A DNA stretch of 64,000 nt from Actinospica robiniae DSM 44927 (GTDB taxonomy: Bacteria > Actinomycetota > Actinomycetes > Streptomycetales > Catenulisporaceae), in NCBI RefSeq assembly GCF_000504285.1, contig NZ_KI632511.1, positions 803,372 to 867,371 of the forward strand. The letters run 5' to 3'. Position numbers and translations under genes: made by a program. This document shows, one piece after another, positions 33,630 to 42,929 of this stretch. The notes below the pieces were generated by a model. It worked only from the letters and a program-made list of their open reading frames with translations, had not been told where the DNA came from and made no database searches. Numbering within the stretch: the first letter of the stretch is position 1; each line of letters begins with the position of its first letter.

Positions 33630-34890
33630 ACGCCGTCCTTCGGTCGGTGCCCGCGAGGTAGCCCGCGAGCTCGTCGACGACCTCGCGTGCGTCGTCCTCG
33701 ATGCCGTGGATGAAGGTCGACTTCCGGCGGCGCAGCACGGGCAGACCGAGGGCGTAGAGCCCCGGGCTCTCGACGACTCCGCCCTCGTGCCGCAGGCTAC
33801 CCTTCGCGTCGAGGACGGGCACGTCCAGCCACCGATAGTCGGGCCGGAACCCGGTGGCCCACACGATCGTACGGATCTCGCCGCTGCGCAGATCGATGCG
33901 CCAGCGCGCCAACGGCGGCACCCGGCTCGGCGCGAAGCGTTCCGGCGCTTCGACCTCGGCGTCGGGGCGGCCGTCGGCCCACGCGTCGAAGGCGTCCAGC
34001 AGGCGCTGCATCTTCAAGTCCGCGAGGGCGAAGGTGTTGCGCAGACCGCCGGAGAACAGCGCGCAGCCGTCTCGGACGGCGGCCCAACGGCCCACCGGCT
34101 CGACCCCGAGGTCGATCAGGGAGTTGATGTCCAGGGTCCGGCGCTCGGGGCTGCCGATGAGCTGGGGCGAGGGAAGCCTGCGGGCACGAGTCAGGTCGTC
34201 GAGCTCGTCGTGGCGCTGATTCCACACGCCCGAGGCGTCCATCCACCACAGCACGTCGCGGCCCCGATACGTGCGCGGCAACCGCACGTGCTCGCCCACC
34301 GAGAGCGTCACCGGGCGCCCGGAGCGCGCGATCTCCTCGGCCAACTGCACGCCGGTCGCGGACGCGCCGACCACCAGCACGCCACCGTCCGGCAGCTGCC
34401 CGGGACTGGAATAGTCGAACGGGGTCAATTGTCTGATCCCCTCCGGTACCGCCTGCGCGAGCTGCGGTACCGAGGGGAGGTTGCACGCCCCGCTGGCGAT
34501 CACCACGGTGCGGCCGTGAATCTCGCCGTGCTCGGTGCCCACCCGGTACCCGTCGTCGGTGCGGCGTACCGAGCGGACTTCGGTCTCGGTGCGCACCGGA
34601 GCGCGGTGGGCCGAGGCGAAGCCCTCGATGAACTCCACCACCTCGGGCATCGTCATGTAGCCGTCGGGATCCGCGCCGCGGTAGGGGTGGCCGGGCAGCC
34701 GGCTGAGCCAGTTCGGCGTGAGCAGCCGCAACGAGTCCCAGCGCTCCCGCCGCCAGGCGTTGGCCACCTGTCCGCGCTCGAGCACGACGTGGTCGATGCC
34801 CCGGGCGCCGAGGAGGCAGCTCGCCGCGAGTCCCGCGTGCCCGGCGCCGATCACCACGGCCGCGGTGCGTTCGACGTGCGTGTTCGTCAT
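33619..34890 (-). CDS. FAD-dependent NAD(P)-binding monooxygenase (CzcO/FMO-like)
   Basis: This 423-residue flavoprotein has an FAD-binding Rossmann motif GAGHAG (near residue 15), a second NADPH-binding motif VVGASATG (near 168) and WATGFRPDY (near 340), the pattern of flavin monooxygenases and their CzcO relatives. Such enzymes oxygenate nitrogen or sulfur atoms. It sits 19 bases after the OsmC gene and overlaps the following dioxygenase gene. Confidence 0.83.
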   Translation of the reverse strand: MTNTHVERTAAVVIGAGHAGLAASCLLGARGIDHVVLERGQVANAWRRERWDSLRLLTPNWLSRLPGHPYRGADPDGYMTMPEVVEFIEGFASAHRAPVRTETEVRSVRRTDDGYRVGTEHGEIHGRTVVIASGACNLPSVPQLAQAVPEGIRQLTPFDYSSPGQLPDGGVLVVGASATGVQLAEEIARSGRPVTLSVGEHVRLPRTYRGRDVLWWMDASGVWNQRHDELDDLTRARRLPSPQLIGSPERRTLDINSLIDLGVEPVGRWAAVRDGCALFSGGLRNTFALADLKMQRLLDAFDAWADGRPDAEVEAPERFAPSRVPPLARWRIDLRSGEIRTIVWATGFRPDYRWLDVPVLDAKGSLRHEGGVVESPGLYALGLPVLRRRKSTFIHGIEDDAREVVDELAGYLAGTDRRTAYAH

Positions 34891-34909
34891 CGGTTCGGCG
34901 TCGACCCGC

Positions 34910-35458
34910 TCATGCGACCTCGACGGTCACGTCGGTCGGGTTGGTGAGCGCGTCGAACACGGCCGAACGCTTCTGCGACTGGGCGACCAGGGCTTCGATC
35001 TCCTGCGGGGAGGCGTCCGCGTCGATGGTGAAGGTCACCTTGATGTCGTTGAAGCCGTTGCGCACGTCGCTGTCCGCGCCGAGGATCCCGCGGATGTCGT
35101 GCGAGCCCTCGACGGTCGAGGTGACCGAGCGCAGCTGGATCCCGCGGTTCTGCGCGACGGACGCGACGCCCGCGGTGAGGCAGCCGGCGAGGCCGACCAG
35201 AAGATACTCGATCGGAGTGATGCCGTTGTCCTCGGCCGCGAAGATCTCCGGGTGGTCGGCATCGAACACGGATTCGCTCTTGTGGTTCTGCTCCTGGCCG
35301 AGGCCGAAGAAATTCTGAACCGTCGTGCGGCTGTGCACCCCGTCCTTCCAGACGGACGACGCGCGCCAGGTGAACTGGGCGGCCTCGGGCGCCGCCTTCA
35401 GCGCTTCCCGTGCCTCGAGTAGGGCCTGCACGTTGACTCCGTTGGTAACCGTCGTCAT
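34910..35458 (-). CDS. OsmC-family protein
   Basis: This 182-residue protein has the OsmC/Ohr fold, with the conserved Cys in LVGLAGCLTAGVASVAQNRGI (near residue 98). The second Cys of true organic-hydroperoxide reductases is replaced by Ser in QKRSAVFDAL. It is therefore unlikely to be a classical two-Cys peroxidase and may handle sulfur or a persulfide intermediate. It is the first gene of a three-gene minus-strand operon and is divergent from metX. Confidence 0.82.
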   Translation of the reverse strand: MTTVTNGVNVQALLEAREALKAAPEAAQFTWRASSVWKDGVHSRTTVQNFFGLGQEQNHKSESVFDADHPEIFAAEDNGITPIEYLLVGLAGCLTAGVASVAQNRGIQLRSVTSTVEGSHDIRGILGADSDVRNGFNDIKVTFTIDADASPQEIEALVAQSQKRSAVFDALTNPTDVTVEVA

Positions 35459-35569
35459 GGCTGAGACACTCCTTTATGTGTTTCGGGCATGTTTCCAATG
35501 CGATGTCTTTCGACAAAGCCCCTCAGGGCCGTGACGATAGCATCGGAATATCGGGTTACCATAGTCCTT

Positions 35570-36784
35570 ATGAGAGATAAGGCTTCTACGGTGTCCGCCG
35601 CATCGGTCGGGACCGTGGAGACGCGGTATCTCGACCTCCCGGAACCCGTGCCGCTGGACTGTGGACGAAGTCTGTTTCCGGTCCGTGTCGCGTACGAGAC
35701 GTACGGATCGCTCTCGCCCGAGCGCGACAACGTGATCCTGGTCTGCCACGCCCTGAGCGGTGATGCCCACGCCGCCGGCCTGTCCGCCGCGCCCACGGCT
35801 CACGGGACCCGCGACGGCTTCGCAGCCGAGGACCGGGACGGCGCGGCGCGCGGTGCCCTGGGCTGGTGGGACGGCATGATCGGGCCCGGCAAGGCCTTCG
35901 ACACCGATCACTACCACATCGTGGCCACGAATCTGCTCGGCGGTTGCCGCGGCACGACCGGGCCGTCGTCGATCGATCCGCGCACCGGCGAAGCCTACGG
36001 ACCCGATTTCCCCGTCCTGACCGTCGCGGACATGGTGCGCACCGAGCGGCTCTTCCTGGACCAGCTCGGCATCGAGCGGCTCGCCGCGGTGGCCGGCGGC
36101 TCGCTCGGCGGCATGCAGGCGCTGGAGTGGGCGGTGCGCTACCCCGACCAGGTCGACGCCGTCGTCGCGATCGCCGGCACACACGCGCTGCATCCGCAGG
36201 GCATGGCCTGGAACGCGATCGCGCGCGAGGCCATCATGCGCGACCCGGACTGGCAGGGCGGCCGCTATCACGGCACAGGCCGCGCACCCGATGCCGGCAT
36301 GGGCGTGGCCCGGATGGTCGGACACGTCACCTACCTGTCCGCACCGGCGCTGGCGGAGAAGTTCGGCAGGAGGCTGCAATCCGCGGACGAGATCGCCTAC
36401 ACGGTCACCGAGCCCGAGTTCGAGGTCGAAAGCTACCTGCGCCACCAGGCCGGCTCGTTCGTCAAGCGGTTCGACGCCAACACCTACCTCCTGCTCTCCC
36501 GTGCGCTCACCTACTTCGATCTCGCGCGCGGGCACGGCGGCGGCTCGCTCGCCCGGGCGCTCGAGGGCATCATGGCCCGGACTCTGTTGATAGCTTTCAG
36601 CTCGGACTGGCTCTACCCGCCGTCCGCGTCGCAGGAGATCGCGCGGGCGCTCGAGGATCTGGGCAAGCCGGTCGAGTGCCACGTGATCGACGCCCCGTAC
36701 GGGCACGACTGCTTCCTGCTCGAGGAAGCGCGGCAGACACCCTTGGTTCGCCGCTTCCTCGCCGGCGGCGATGCGCGACGATGA
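35570..36784 (+). CDS. metX: homoserine O-acetyltransferase
   Basis: This 404-residue alpha/beta hydrolase-fold enzyme activates homoserine for sulfur incorporation. The nucleophile is Ser178 in GGSLGGMQALEW; the acid and base are Asp in FSSDWLYPP and His in YGHDCFL near the end. The oxyanion region and NLLGGCRGTTGPSS are typical of MetX. I prefer the ATG at 35570, although only a weak ribosome site is present; TACCAT lies 9-15 bases upstream, so a leaderless transcript is possible. An in-frame ATG at 35489 would add 27 residues of unlikely sequence. It overlaps metY by ATGA. Confidence 0.92.
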   Translation: MRDKASTVSAASVGTVETRYLDLPEPVPLDCGRSLFPVRVAYETYGSLSPERDNVILVCHALSGDAHAAGLSAAPTAHGTRDGFAAEDRDGAARGALGWWDGMIGPGKAFDTDHYHIVATNLLGGCRGTTGPSSIDPRTGEAYGPDFPVLTVADMVRTERLFLDQLGIERLAAVAGGSLGGMQALEWAVRYPDQVDAVVAIAGTHALHPQGMAWNAIAREAIMRDPDWQGGRYHGTGRAPDAGMGVARMVGHVTYLSAPALAEKFGRRLQSADEIAYTVTEPEFEVESYLRHQAGSFVKRFDANTYLLLSRALTYFDLARGHGGGSLARALEGIMARTLLIAFSSDWLYPPSASQEIARALEDLGKPVECHVIDAPYGHDCFLLEEARQTPLVRRFLAGGDARR

Positions 36785-38136
36785 CTACGGACCCGAAGAT
36801 GGAGGCGCCGATGGACGCACGGCCGTACCGTGTCGAGCAGGCCCGCGAGTTCGACTTCGAGACCCGGCAGCTGCACGCCGGGCAGCGGCCGGACCCGAAC
36901 ACCGGAGCTCGGGCGGTGCCGATCTTCCAGACCACCAGCTACGTGTTCGAGGATCCGGAATCGGCTGCGGCGTACTTCAATCTGCAGGAGTACGGCAACA
37001 CGTACTCACGGATCATGAACCCCACCGTCGCGGTGTTCGAAGAACGCGTCGCGAATCTCGAAGGTGGGAGCGGAGCGGTCGCCTTCGCCAGCGGGATCGC
37101 CGCCCAGGCGGCCGCGCTGTTCACGCTCCTGCAGCCCGGGGACCACGTCGTGGCCTCCTCCGCGCTCTACGGCGGCACGGTCAACCAGCTCAAGCACCTG
37201 CTGCGCAAGATGAGCGTGGAGCTGTCCTGGGTCGACCCGGACGACCCGGACGCGTGGCGCAAGGCGGTGCGCGCCGAGACGAAGGCCTTCTTCGGCGAGA
37301 CGATCGGCAACCCGGCCGGCAACGTGCTCGACATCGAGACGGTCGCGTCCATCGCGCACGAGCACGAACTGCCCTTGATCGTGGACAACACCTTCGCCAC
37401 CCCGTACCTGTGCCGGCCGATCGAGTGGGGCGCGGACATCGTCGTCCACTCGGCGACGAAGTTCCTCGGCGGCCATGGCACCAGCATCGGCGGCGTCGTG
37501 GTCGAGGCCGGGACATTCGACTGGTCCAACGGCCGCTTCCCCGTGGTGGCCGATCCCTCGCCCGCCTACCACGGGCTGCGCTTCCACGAGACCTTCGGGA
37601 CCTACGGCTTCTTGATGAAGCTGCGCGCCGAGACTCTGCGCGACCTGGGCGCCGCGCTCTCGCCCTTCAACGCCTTCCTGCTCCTGCAGGGCCTGGAGAC
37701 GCTCTCGCTGCGCATGGACCGCCACGTCGCCAACGCGCTCGCCGTCGCCGAGTTCCTCCAGACCCACCCGCTGGCCTCGAAGGTCACCCACCCCGGCCTG
37801 CCGGGCAGCGTCTACCGCCCGCTGGTGGAGAAGTACCTGCCCCGCGGCGCCGGCGCCGTGTTCTCCTTCGACTGCCCCGGCGGCCGGGCCGGCGGCCAGG
37901 ACTTCATCAGCGGCCTGACCCTCTGGTCCCATCTGGCCAACGTCGGCGACGCGAAGAGCCTGGTGATCCACCCCGCCAGCACCACCCACCGCCAACTCGG
38001 CGACGACGAACTGCGCGCGGCCGGAGTCGGCCCCGGTTCCGTCCGGCTCTCGGTCGGCCTGGAGTCCGTACAGGATCTGATCTGGGACCTGGAGCAGGGC
38101 CTCAGCCATGTGAAGCAGGAGGCGACGGCGTCATGA
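36781..38136 (+). CDS. metY: O-acetylhomoserine sulfhydrylase
   Basis: This 451-residue Cys/Met-metabolism PLP enzyme combines O-acetylhomoserine with sulfide to make homocysteine. The PLP Lys is Lys227 in [11 protein letters not shown], phosphate-binding residues lie in [11 protein letters not shown], and the aspartate pairing with the pyridine nitrogen is in [12 protein letters not shown]. The length and the [12 protein letters not shown] block fit MetY rather than cystathionine lyases. Together with metX it lets sulfide from organosulfur breakdown enter methionine directly. Confidence 0.92.
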   Translation: MTTDPKMEAPMDARPYRVEQAREFDFETRQLHAGQRPDPNTGARAVPIFQTTSYVFEDPESAAAYFNLQEYGNTYSRIMNPTVAVFEERVANLEGGSGAVAFASGIAAQAAALFTLLQPGDHVVASSALYGGTVNQLKHLLRKMSVELSWVDPDDPDAWRKAVRAETKAFFGETIGNPAGNVLDIETVASIAHEHELPLIVDNTFATPYLCRPIEWGADIVVHSATKFLGGHGTSIGGVVVEAGTFDWSNGRFPVVADPSPAYHGLRFHETFGTYGFLMKLRAETLRDLGAALSPFNAFLLLQGLETLSLRMDRHVANALAVAEFLQTHPLASKVTHPGLPGSVYRPLVEKYLPRGAGAVFSFDCPGGRAGGQDFISGLTLWSHLANVGDAKSLVIHPASTTHRQLGDDELRAAGVGPGSVRLSVGLESVQDLIWDLEQGLSHVKQEATAS

Positions 38137-38615
38137 CGGATCTCACGCGCTATCAGGACCCGACGACGATCCAGCGCATGCTCAACTCGGCCCGCACGAT
38201 CGCGATCGTCGGCCTGTCCGGCAACGAACTGCGGGCCAGCCACTTCGTCGGCTACTACCTCACCCGCCACGGCTACCGGGTGATCCCGGTCAACCCGCGC
38301 GAGAAGGAGGTCTTCGGCGAGCAGTCCTATCCCAGCCTGCGCGAGGTCCCCGTCCCGGTGGACGTCGTGAACGTCTTCCGCGCCCCCGAGGCACTGCCGC
38401 AGATCGTCGAAGAGGCCGTCGACATCCGCGCCGGGGCGCTGTGGTGCCAGTTCGGGGTCGTCCACGAGCCGGCCGCGGCCGCCGCCGAAGCCGCCGGCCT
38501 CGCCGTCGTCGTGGATCGCTGCATCAAGGTCGAGCACGCTAGGTACGCCGGCCGGATGCACTGGCTGGGATTCAACACGCAGCGCATCACGTCCGTGCGA
38601 TCCGGGCTGCAGTAG
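38133..38615 (+). CDS. CoA-binding (YccU-type) domain protein
   Basis: This 160-residue single Rossmann-fold protein has TIAIVGLSGNELRASHFVGYY as the nucleotide loop, VIPVNPREKEVFGEQSYPSL, and GALWCQFGVVHEPA near the end, the pattern of stand-alone CoA-binding proteins. It is coupled to metY by ATGA; metX-metY-CoA-binding is a recurring order in actinobacteria and other bacteria. Its biochemical role is not established; CoA or persulfide binding through the conserved Cys in VVDRCIKVEH is possible. Confidence 0.82.
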   Translation: MTDLTRYQDPTTIQRMLNSARTIAIVGLSGNELRASHFVGYYLTRHGYRVIPVNPREKEVFGEQSYPSLREVPVPVDVVNVFRAPEALPQIVEEAVDIRAGALWCQFGVVHEPAAAAAEAAGLAVVVDRCIKVEHARYAGRMHWLGFNTQRITSVRSGLQ

Positions 38616-38639
38616 AACCGCGCCGCGCGGGCGCGGGAA

Positions 38640-38661
38640 CCGGCAGCGTCGCCTCTGCCGG
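38640..38661 (+). terminator. short hairpin after the metX-metY operon
   Basis: CCGGCAG at 38640-38646 pairs with CTGCCGG at 38655-38661 with an 8-base loop, 25 bases after the stop codon. Confidence 0.55.
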
Positions 38662-38732
38662 CCTCGGCTCGGCGATGAAGTTCGGGTTCTGAGATGTCAG
38701 GGACGGTCCGCGGATCGACGGATGGACCTTGA

Positions 38733-38762
38733 TTGACAGTCTCGCCGGACAGTGTCTAGTTT
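38733..38762 (+). promoter_or_regulatory. promoter of the leader-4 operon
   Basis: TTGACA at 38733-38738 and TAGTTT at 38757-38762 are 18 bases apart, 52 bases before the leader-4 ATG. The -35 is a perfect consensus hexamer, and the region is AT-richer than its surroundings. The arrangement matches TTGACG-N18-TACGGT before leader 5. Confidence 0.6.
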
Positions 38763-38813
38763 CGGAGAAGGAAACGAACGGCCCTGGGCCCGAGAGGTGC
38801 GGAGGTGAGCGAG

Positions 38814-38912
38814 ATGGACCACGTCTTGCGCCCCGCCGCGTTGACAGCGCCGCACCTCGTCGTCCGCCGCCACGTCGACCTCGCGCGCGTCAACAGCGCC
38901 TTGTGTATCTGA
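38814..38912 (+). CDS. sulfur-regulon leader peptide 4 (32 aa)
   Basis: This 32-codon ORF has an excellent ribosome site (GGAGGTGA, 5 bases before the ATG) and ends in RRHVDLARVNSALCI, with Cys as the next-to-last residue. The DNA of its last 15 codons is nearly identical to that of leader 1. After the stop, CCGG-TCTTC-CCGG at 38928-38940 is followed by TTCTTT, a weak hairpin with a pyrimidine tail. The first structural gene, an LLM monooxygenase, starts 236 bases downstream. Confidence 0.82.
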   Translation: MDHVLRPAALTAPHLVVRRHVDLARVNSALCI

Positions 38913-39148
38913 TCGGCTGAGTCTCCGCCGGTCTTCCCGGTTCTTTGCCGCCGCCCCCTTGCCTCATGAGCTCGGCGAGGTGGCCGCGGCTGCGCTCGCG
39001 CCGGACGCCAAGGCGTCGGTGTGCTGAGCCATCGGCGGGAGGTGCCGCGCCGCCGGTGTCCCACGGCAGCGCATTCCGCCGCTACGCCGCGGCCCGCACC
39101 TCCCCGATCCCGTTTCCCTGAGCACAAGAACACCCAGGTGGTGGTCAC

Positions 39149-40324
39149 ATGACTTTCTCGCAGCAGATACACCTCGCCGTGGCGCTCGAGGGCGCCGGCT
39201 GGCATCCGGCGGCGTGGCGTGAGCCGGATGCCGTGCCGGCCGTCGGACTGCTGAGCGCCGACTACTGGCTCGACCAGGTGCGCACCGCGCAGTCCGGGTT
39301 GCTCGACTTCGTCACCCTCGAGGACGGATTTCCGCTCCAGTCCGACGCGGCCTCGGGGCACGACGGGCGAACCGACCGGGTCCGCGGCCGCCTCGACGCC
39401 GCCATGGTCGCGGCCCGCGTCGCACCCCTGACCGCGCGCATCGGCCTGGTGCCGACGGTGACCACCACGCACACCGAACCCTTCCACGTGTCGAAGACCA
39501 TTGCGACCCTCGACTACGCGAGCACCGGCCGTGCGGGCTGGCGTGCGCAGATCGGCGCGCAGGCCGCCGAGTTCCCGCTGTTCGGGCGCCGTGCCCCGGC
39601 CCCGGATCCCGCCGACCTGTTCGAGGAGGCCGGCGACCACGTCGAGGCGGTGCGCCGGCTCTGGGACAGCTGGGAGGACGAGGCGGAGATCCGCGACGTC
39701 GCCACCGGCCGGTTCGTCGACCGCGAGAAGCTGCACTACATCGACTTCGAAAGCCGGCACTTCAACGTGCGCGGCCCCTCGATCACCCCGCGCCCGCCGC
39801 AGGGACAGCCGCCGGTGGTGGCGCTGGCCCACGCGGCTTTGTCTTATGCCTTTGCCGCGCGCAGCGCCGATGTCGTACTCGTCACACCGCACACTCCGGA
39901 GGCGGTCGCACCGATTCTCGACGACCTCCACTCGGCACAGGACACAGCGGGTCGCAGCGCACAGCCCCTGCTCGTCTTCGGTGAGTTCGTGGTCTTCCTC
40001 GATGCCGACCCGGCCGCCGCGATCACCCGCAAGGAGCGGCTGGACGAGGCCGACGGCACCGCCTACCGGTCCGACGCGCCGATCTTCGCCGGTTCTCCCG
40101 ACGCGCTCGCCGATCAGCTCGCCCAGTGGGCGCACGCCGGGCTCGACGGATTCCGGCTGCGGCCGGGAACCGTCCCGCGCGATCTCGACGCGATCGTGCA
40201 CGGACTCGTGCCCGCGTTGCAGCGACGCGGGCTGTTCCGGCACGCCTACGAGGCCGAGACGCTGCGGGGCAACCTCGGCCTGTCGCGGCCGGCGAACCGT
40301 TATGCGCCCGCGCGCGCCGCGTGA
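39149..40324 (+). CDS. LLM-class flavin monooxygenase (NtaA-like, short)
   Basis: This 391-residue LLM protein has the N-terminal IHLAVALEGAGWHPAAWR, VTTTHTEPFHVSKTIATLDY, and a C-terminal RHAYEAETLRGNLGLSRPANRY, the same closing block as the larger NtaA/SnaA proteins here. It lacks about 50 residues in the middle compared with 17382-18707. AGGTGG lies at suitable distance before the ATG. It is the first structural gene behind leader 4, so it is presumably induced when cysteine is short. Confidence 0.8.
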   Translation: MTFSQQIHLAVALEGAGWHPAAWREPDAVPAVGLLSADYWLDQVRTAQSGLLDFVTLEDGFPLQSDAASGHDGRTDRVRGRLDAAMVAARVAPLTARIGLVPTVTTTHTEPFHVSKTIATLDYASTGRAGWRAQIGAQAAEFPLFGRRAPAPDPADLFEEAGDHVEAVRRLWDSWEDEAEIRDVATGRFVDREKLHYIDFESRHFNVRGPSITPRPPQGQPPVVALAHAALSYAFAARSADVVLVTPHTPEAVAPILDDLHSAQDTAGRSAQPLLVFGEFVVFLDADPAAAITRKERLDEADGTAYRSDAPIFAGSPDALADQLAQWAHAGLDGFRLRPGTVPRDLDAIVHGLVPALQRRGLFRHAYEAETLRGNLGLSRPANRYAPARAA

Positions 40325-40357
40325 CCGGCGCCGGCACCAGCAGGAAAGGGGTCTGAG

Positions 40358-41740
40358 ATGACGTCCTCCGGCGGCACGCCGCTCAAGCAGATTCACCTGG
40401 CCGCGCACTTCCCGGGCGTGAACAACACCACGGTCTGGAGCGACCCGCGCTCCGGCAGCCACATCGAGTTCGAGTCCTTCCGGGCCTTCGCGCAGACCGC
40501 CGAGGCGGCGCTGTTCGACTTCCTGTTCCTGGCCGAGGGGCTGCGCCTGCGCGAACAGAACGGCCTGATCTACGACCTCGACGTCGTCGGCCGGCCGGAC
40601 ACCTTCACCGTGCTCGCCGCACTGGCCGCCGTCACCAGCCGGCTCGGCCTGGCCGGCACGGTCAACTCCACCTTCAACGAGCCCTACGAGGTCGCCCGGC
40701 AGTTCGCCACACTCGATCACCTCTCCGACGGTCGCGCCGCGTGGAACGTGGTGACCTCGTGGGACGCGTTCACCGGGGAAAACTTCCGGCGCGGCGGATA
40801 CCTGCCGCAGGAGGAGCGCTATGCGCGTGCCCGCGCCTTCCTCCACGTCGCGCGCACCTTGTTCGACTCCTGGGACGGCACGGAGATCGCCGGGGACAGG
40901 CAGAGCGGCGAGTTCCTCGCCGAGCCGCGGCCCGGGCGCTTCCGCGTGCGCGACGCGTTCTTCGATATCGAAGGGAGCTTCAATGTCCCGCGTTCTCCGC
41001 AGGGCAGGCCGGTGATCTTCCAGGCCGGGGACTCGGAGGAGGGGCGCGAGTTCGCGGCCGCCGAGGCCGATGCCATCTTCAGCCGGCACGGTACCGCAGA
41101 CGCCGGACGTGCCTTTTACGCCGACGTCAAAGGCCGGATGGTGAAGTACGGCCGCGACCCGGATCAACTCAAGGTACTGCCGGCCGCCACGTTCGTGCTC
41201 GGCGACACCGACGCCGAGGCCCGCGAACTCGCCGACGTTGTGCGGCACCAGCAGGTCAGCGGGCAGACCGCGATCCGCATGCTCGAGCAGCTGTGGAACC
41301 GCGATCTGAGCGAGTACGACCCGGACGGGCCGCTGCCGCGGATCGACCCGGATCTCGGCGAGCACACCGTCGCCCGCGGCCGCGCGAGTGTCCGGATGCA
41401 CCGCGATCCGATGGCCACTGCCCGCGAATGGCGCGAGCTCGCGGAGGCCAAGGGCTATTCCATCCGCGAACTGATGATCCAGGTGACCGGTCGGCAGACC
41501 TTCATCGGCTCGCCGCTTACCGTCGCGGAGGCCATCGACGACCTCGTGCAGTCGGATGCGGCCGACGGATTCATCCTGGTCCCGCACATCACCCCCGGCG
41601 GTCTCGGCGAGTTCGCCGAGAAGGTCGTGCCGCTGCTGCAGGAGAAGGGTGTGTTCCGTACCGAATACACTGGTACCACGCTGCGTGAGCACCTCGGCTT
41701 GCGGCCGCTGCCCGCGTTCGACGAAGGCGCCGCGGCATGA
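40358..41740 (+). CDS. NtaA/SnaA/DszA-family flavin monooxygenase
   Basis: This 460-residue LLM protein has STFNEPYEVARQFATLDHLS, GRAAWNVVTSWDAF, PVIFQAGDSEEGREFAA and a C-terminal ADGFILVPHITPGGLGEF, typical of two-component heteroatom monooxygenases. It starts 33 bases after the previous gene with AAAGGGG upstream and overlaps the next by ATGA. The flavin partner is not encoded in this operon. Confidence 0.85.
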   Translation: MTSSGGTPLKQIHLAAHFPGVNNTTVWSDPRSGSHIEFESFRAFAQTAEAALFDFLFLAEGLRLREQNGLIYDLDVVGRPDTFTVLAALAAVTSRLGLAGTVNSTFNEPYEVARQFATLDHLSDGRAAWNVVTSWDAFTGENFRRGGYLPQEERYARARAFLHVARTLFDSWDGTEIAGDRQSGEFLAEPRPGRFRVRDAFFDIEGSFNVPRSPQGRPVIFQAGDSEEGREFAAAEADAIFSRHGTADAGRAFYADVKGRMVKYGRDPDQLKVLPAATFVLGDTDAEARELADVVRHQQVSGQTAIRMLEQLWNRDLSEYDPDGPLPRIDPDLGEHTVARGRASVRMHRDPMATAREWRELAEAKGYSIRELMIQVTGRQTFIGSPLTVAEAIDDLVQSDAADGFILVPHITPGGLGEFAEKVVPLLQEKGVFRTEYTGTTLREHLGLRPLPAFDEGAAA

Positions 41741-42873
41741 ACAGGACACCTCTGACCATCCTCGACCTCGTCCCGATCAGCAGCGGCTCCGACGCCGCGC
41801 AGGCCCTGCGCAACAGCATCGAGTTGGCCCGCCACGCCGAAGACCTCGGATACGCCCGCTACTGGTTCGCCGAGCACCATCTCAACCCGGGCGTCGCCGG
41901 GACCTCCCCGGCGGTCGTGATCGCGCTGATCGCTGCGTCCACACACCAGATCCGGCTCGGCGCGGGCGCGGTTCAGCTCGGGCACCGCACGGCCTTGTCG
42001 ACGGTGGAGGAGTTCGGGCTCATCGATGCCCTGCACCCCGGGCGGATCGACCTCGGACTCGGCCGCTCGGGAGGCCGGGGCAAGCCCGGCTCCGACCGGA
42101 CCGCGCCGACAGCGTCGAAGACCGAGGCCTCCGTTACTCCCAACGGTCTGCTGCTGCCCCCGCCCTTCGACTTCACCACCGTGCTCGGGTCCCCGCGTTT
42201 CGGCCTCATCAAGACCCTGCTGGAGCAGCCGAACGCCGAGGCGCAGCCCTACTCCGCGCAGATCAGCGATCTACTCGCGCTGCTGCGTGGCGCCTATCGG
42301 TCGCCGGACGGAATCGAGGCGCACGTCGTACCGGGTGAACGCGCGCAGCTCGAGCCGTGGATCCTCGGCAGCAGCGGCGGGCTGAGCGCGCAGGTCGCCG
42401 GGGCCAACGGGCTGCGGTTCGCCGCCAACTACCACGTGAGCCCGTCGAGCGTCATCGAGGCCGTCGACGGCTACCGCGCAGCCTTCAAGCCCGCAGCCGA
42501 CGGCTACGGCGTCGCAAAACCCTACGTCAGCGTGTCCGCTGACGTGGTGGTCGCCGAGGACGAGGCCGCCGCTCGCGAACTCGCCTCCGGCTACGGCGCG
42601 TGGGTGCGCAGCATCCGCACCGCCGAAGGCGCCATCCCGTACCCCACCCCGGCCGAGGCGGCGCTGCACCCGTGGACGCAGACCGACCGCGACCTGGTCG
42701 CCGATCGTCTGCAGACGCAGTTCGTCGGCACCGCCAAGCAGGTCGCCGACCGCCTCGAGATCCTACGCGACGCGTCCGGGGCCGACGAGCTGATCGTCAC
42801 TACGATCACCCACGACCACGCCGACCGCATCCGCTCCTTCGAGCTGCTCGCCGAGGAATGGGAGAACCGCTGA
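41737..42873 (+). CDS. LLM-class oxidoreductase, MsnO8-like
   Basis: This 378-residue LLM protein belongs to a branch distinct from SsuD and NtaA. LTILDLVPISSGSDAAQALRNS at the start, YARYWFAEHHLN, IRLGAGAVQLGHRTALSTVEEFG and RIDLGLGRSGG are typical of the MsnO8/YhbW-like group. It contains an inserted low-complexity stretch (about residues 110-135). It is the third LLM gene behind leader 4 and overlaps its neighbour by ATGA. Confidence 0.83.
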   Translation: MNRTPLTILDLVPISSGSDAAQALRNSIELARHAEDLGYARYWFAEHHLNPGVAGTSPAVVIALIAASTHQIRLGAGAVQLGHRTALSTVEEFGLIDALHPGRIDLGLGRSGGRGKPGSDRTAPTASKTEASVTPNGLLLPPPFDFTTVLGSPRFGLIKTLLEQPNAEAQPYSAQISDLLALLRGAYRSPDGIEAHVVPGERAQLEPWILGSSGGLSAQVAGANGLRFAANYHVSPSSVIEAVDGYRAAFKPAADGYGVAKPYVSVSADVVVAEDEAAARELASGYGAWVRSIRTAEGAIPYPTPAEAALHPWTQTDRDLVADRLQTQFVGTAKQVADRLEILRDASGADELIVTTITHDHADRIRSFELLAEEWENR

Positions 42874-42929
42874 GCAGACCCGACCGTAGGTGATCCGTCT
42901 TCTCCGCAGCGACCAGAGGGGCCCTTCTC

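Noticed and set aside
35459-35569. SAM riboswitch or leader peptide before metX
   Set aside because: The 111-base gap shows no recognisable riboswitch core. A frame with MCFGHVSNAM is superficially like a leader but lacks the RRHVDL core and ends without the Cys motif.
38756-41749. 997-codon minus-strand frame across leader 4 and two LLM genes
   Set aside because: It has no recognisable protein and runs through three well-supported plus-strand genes.
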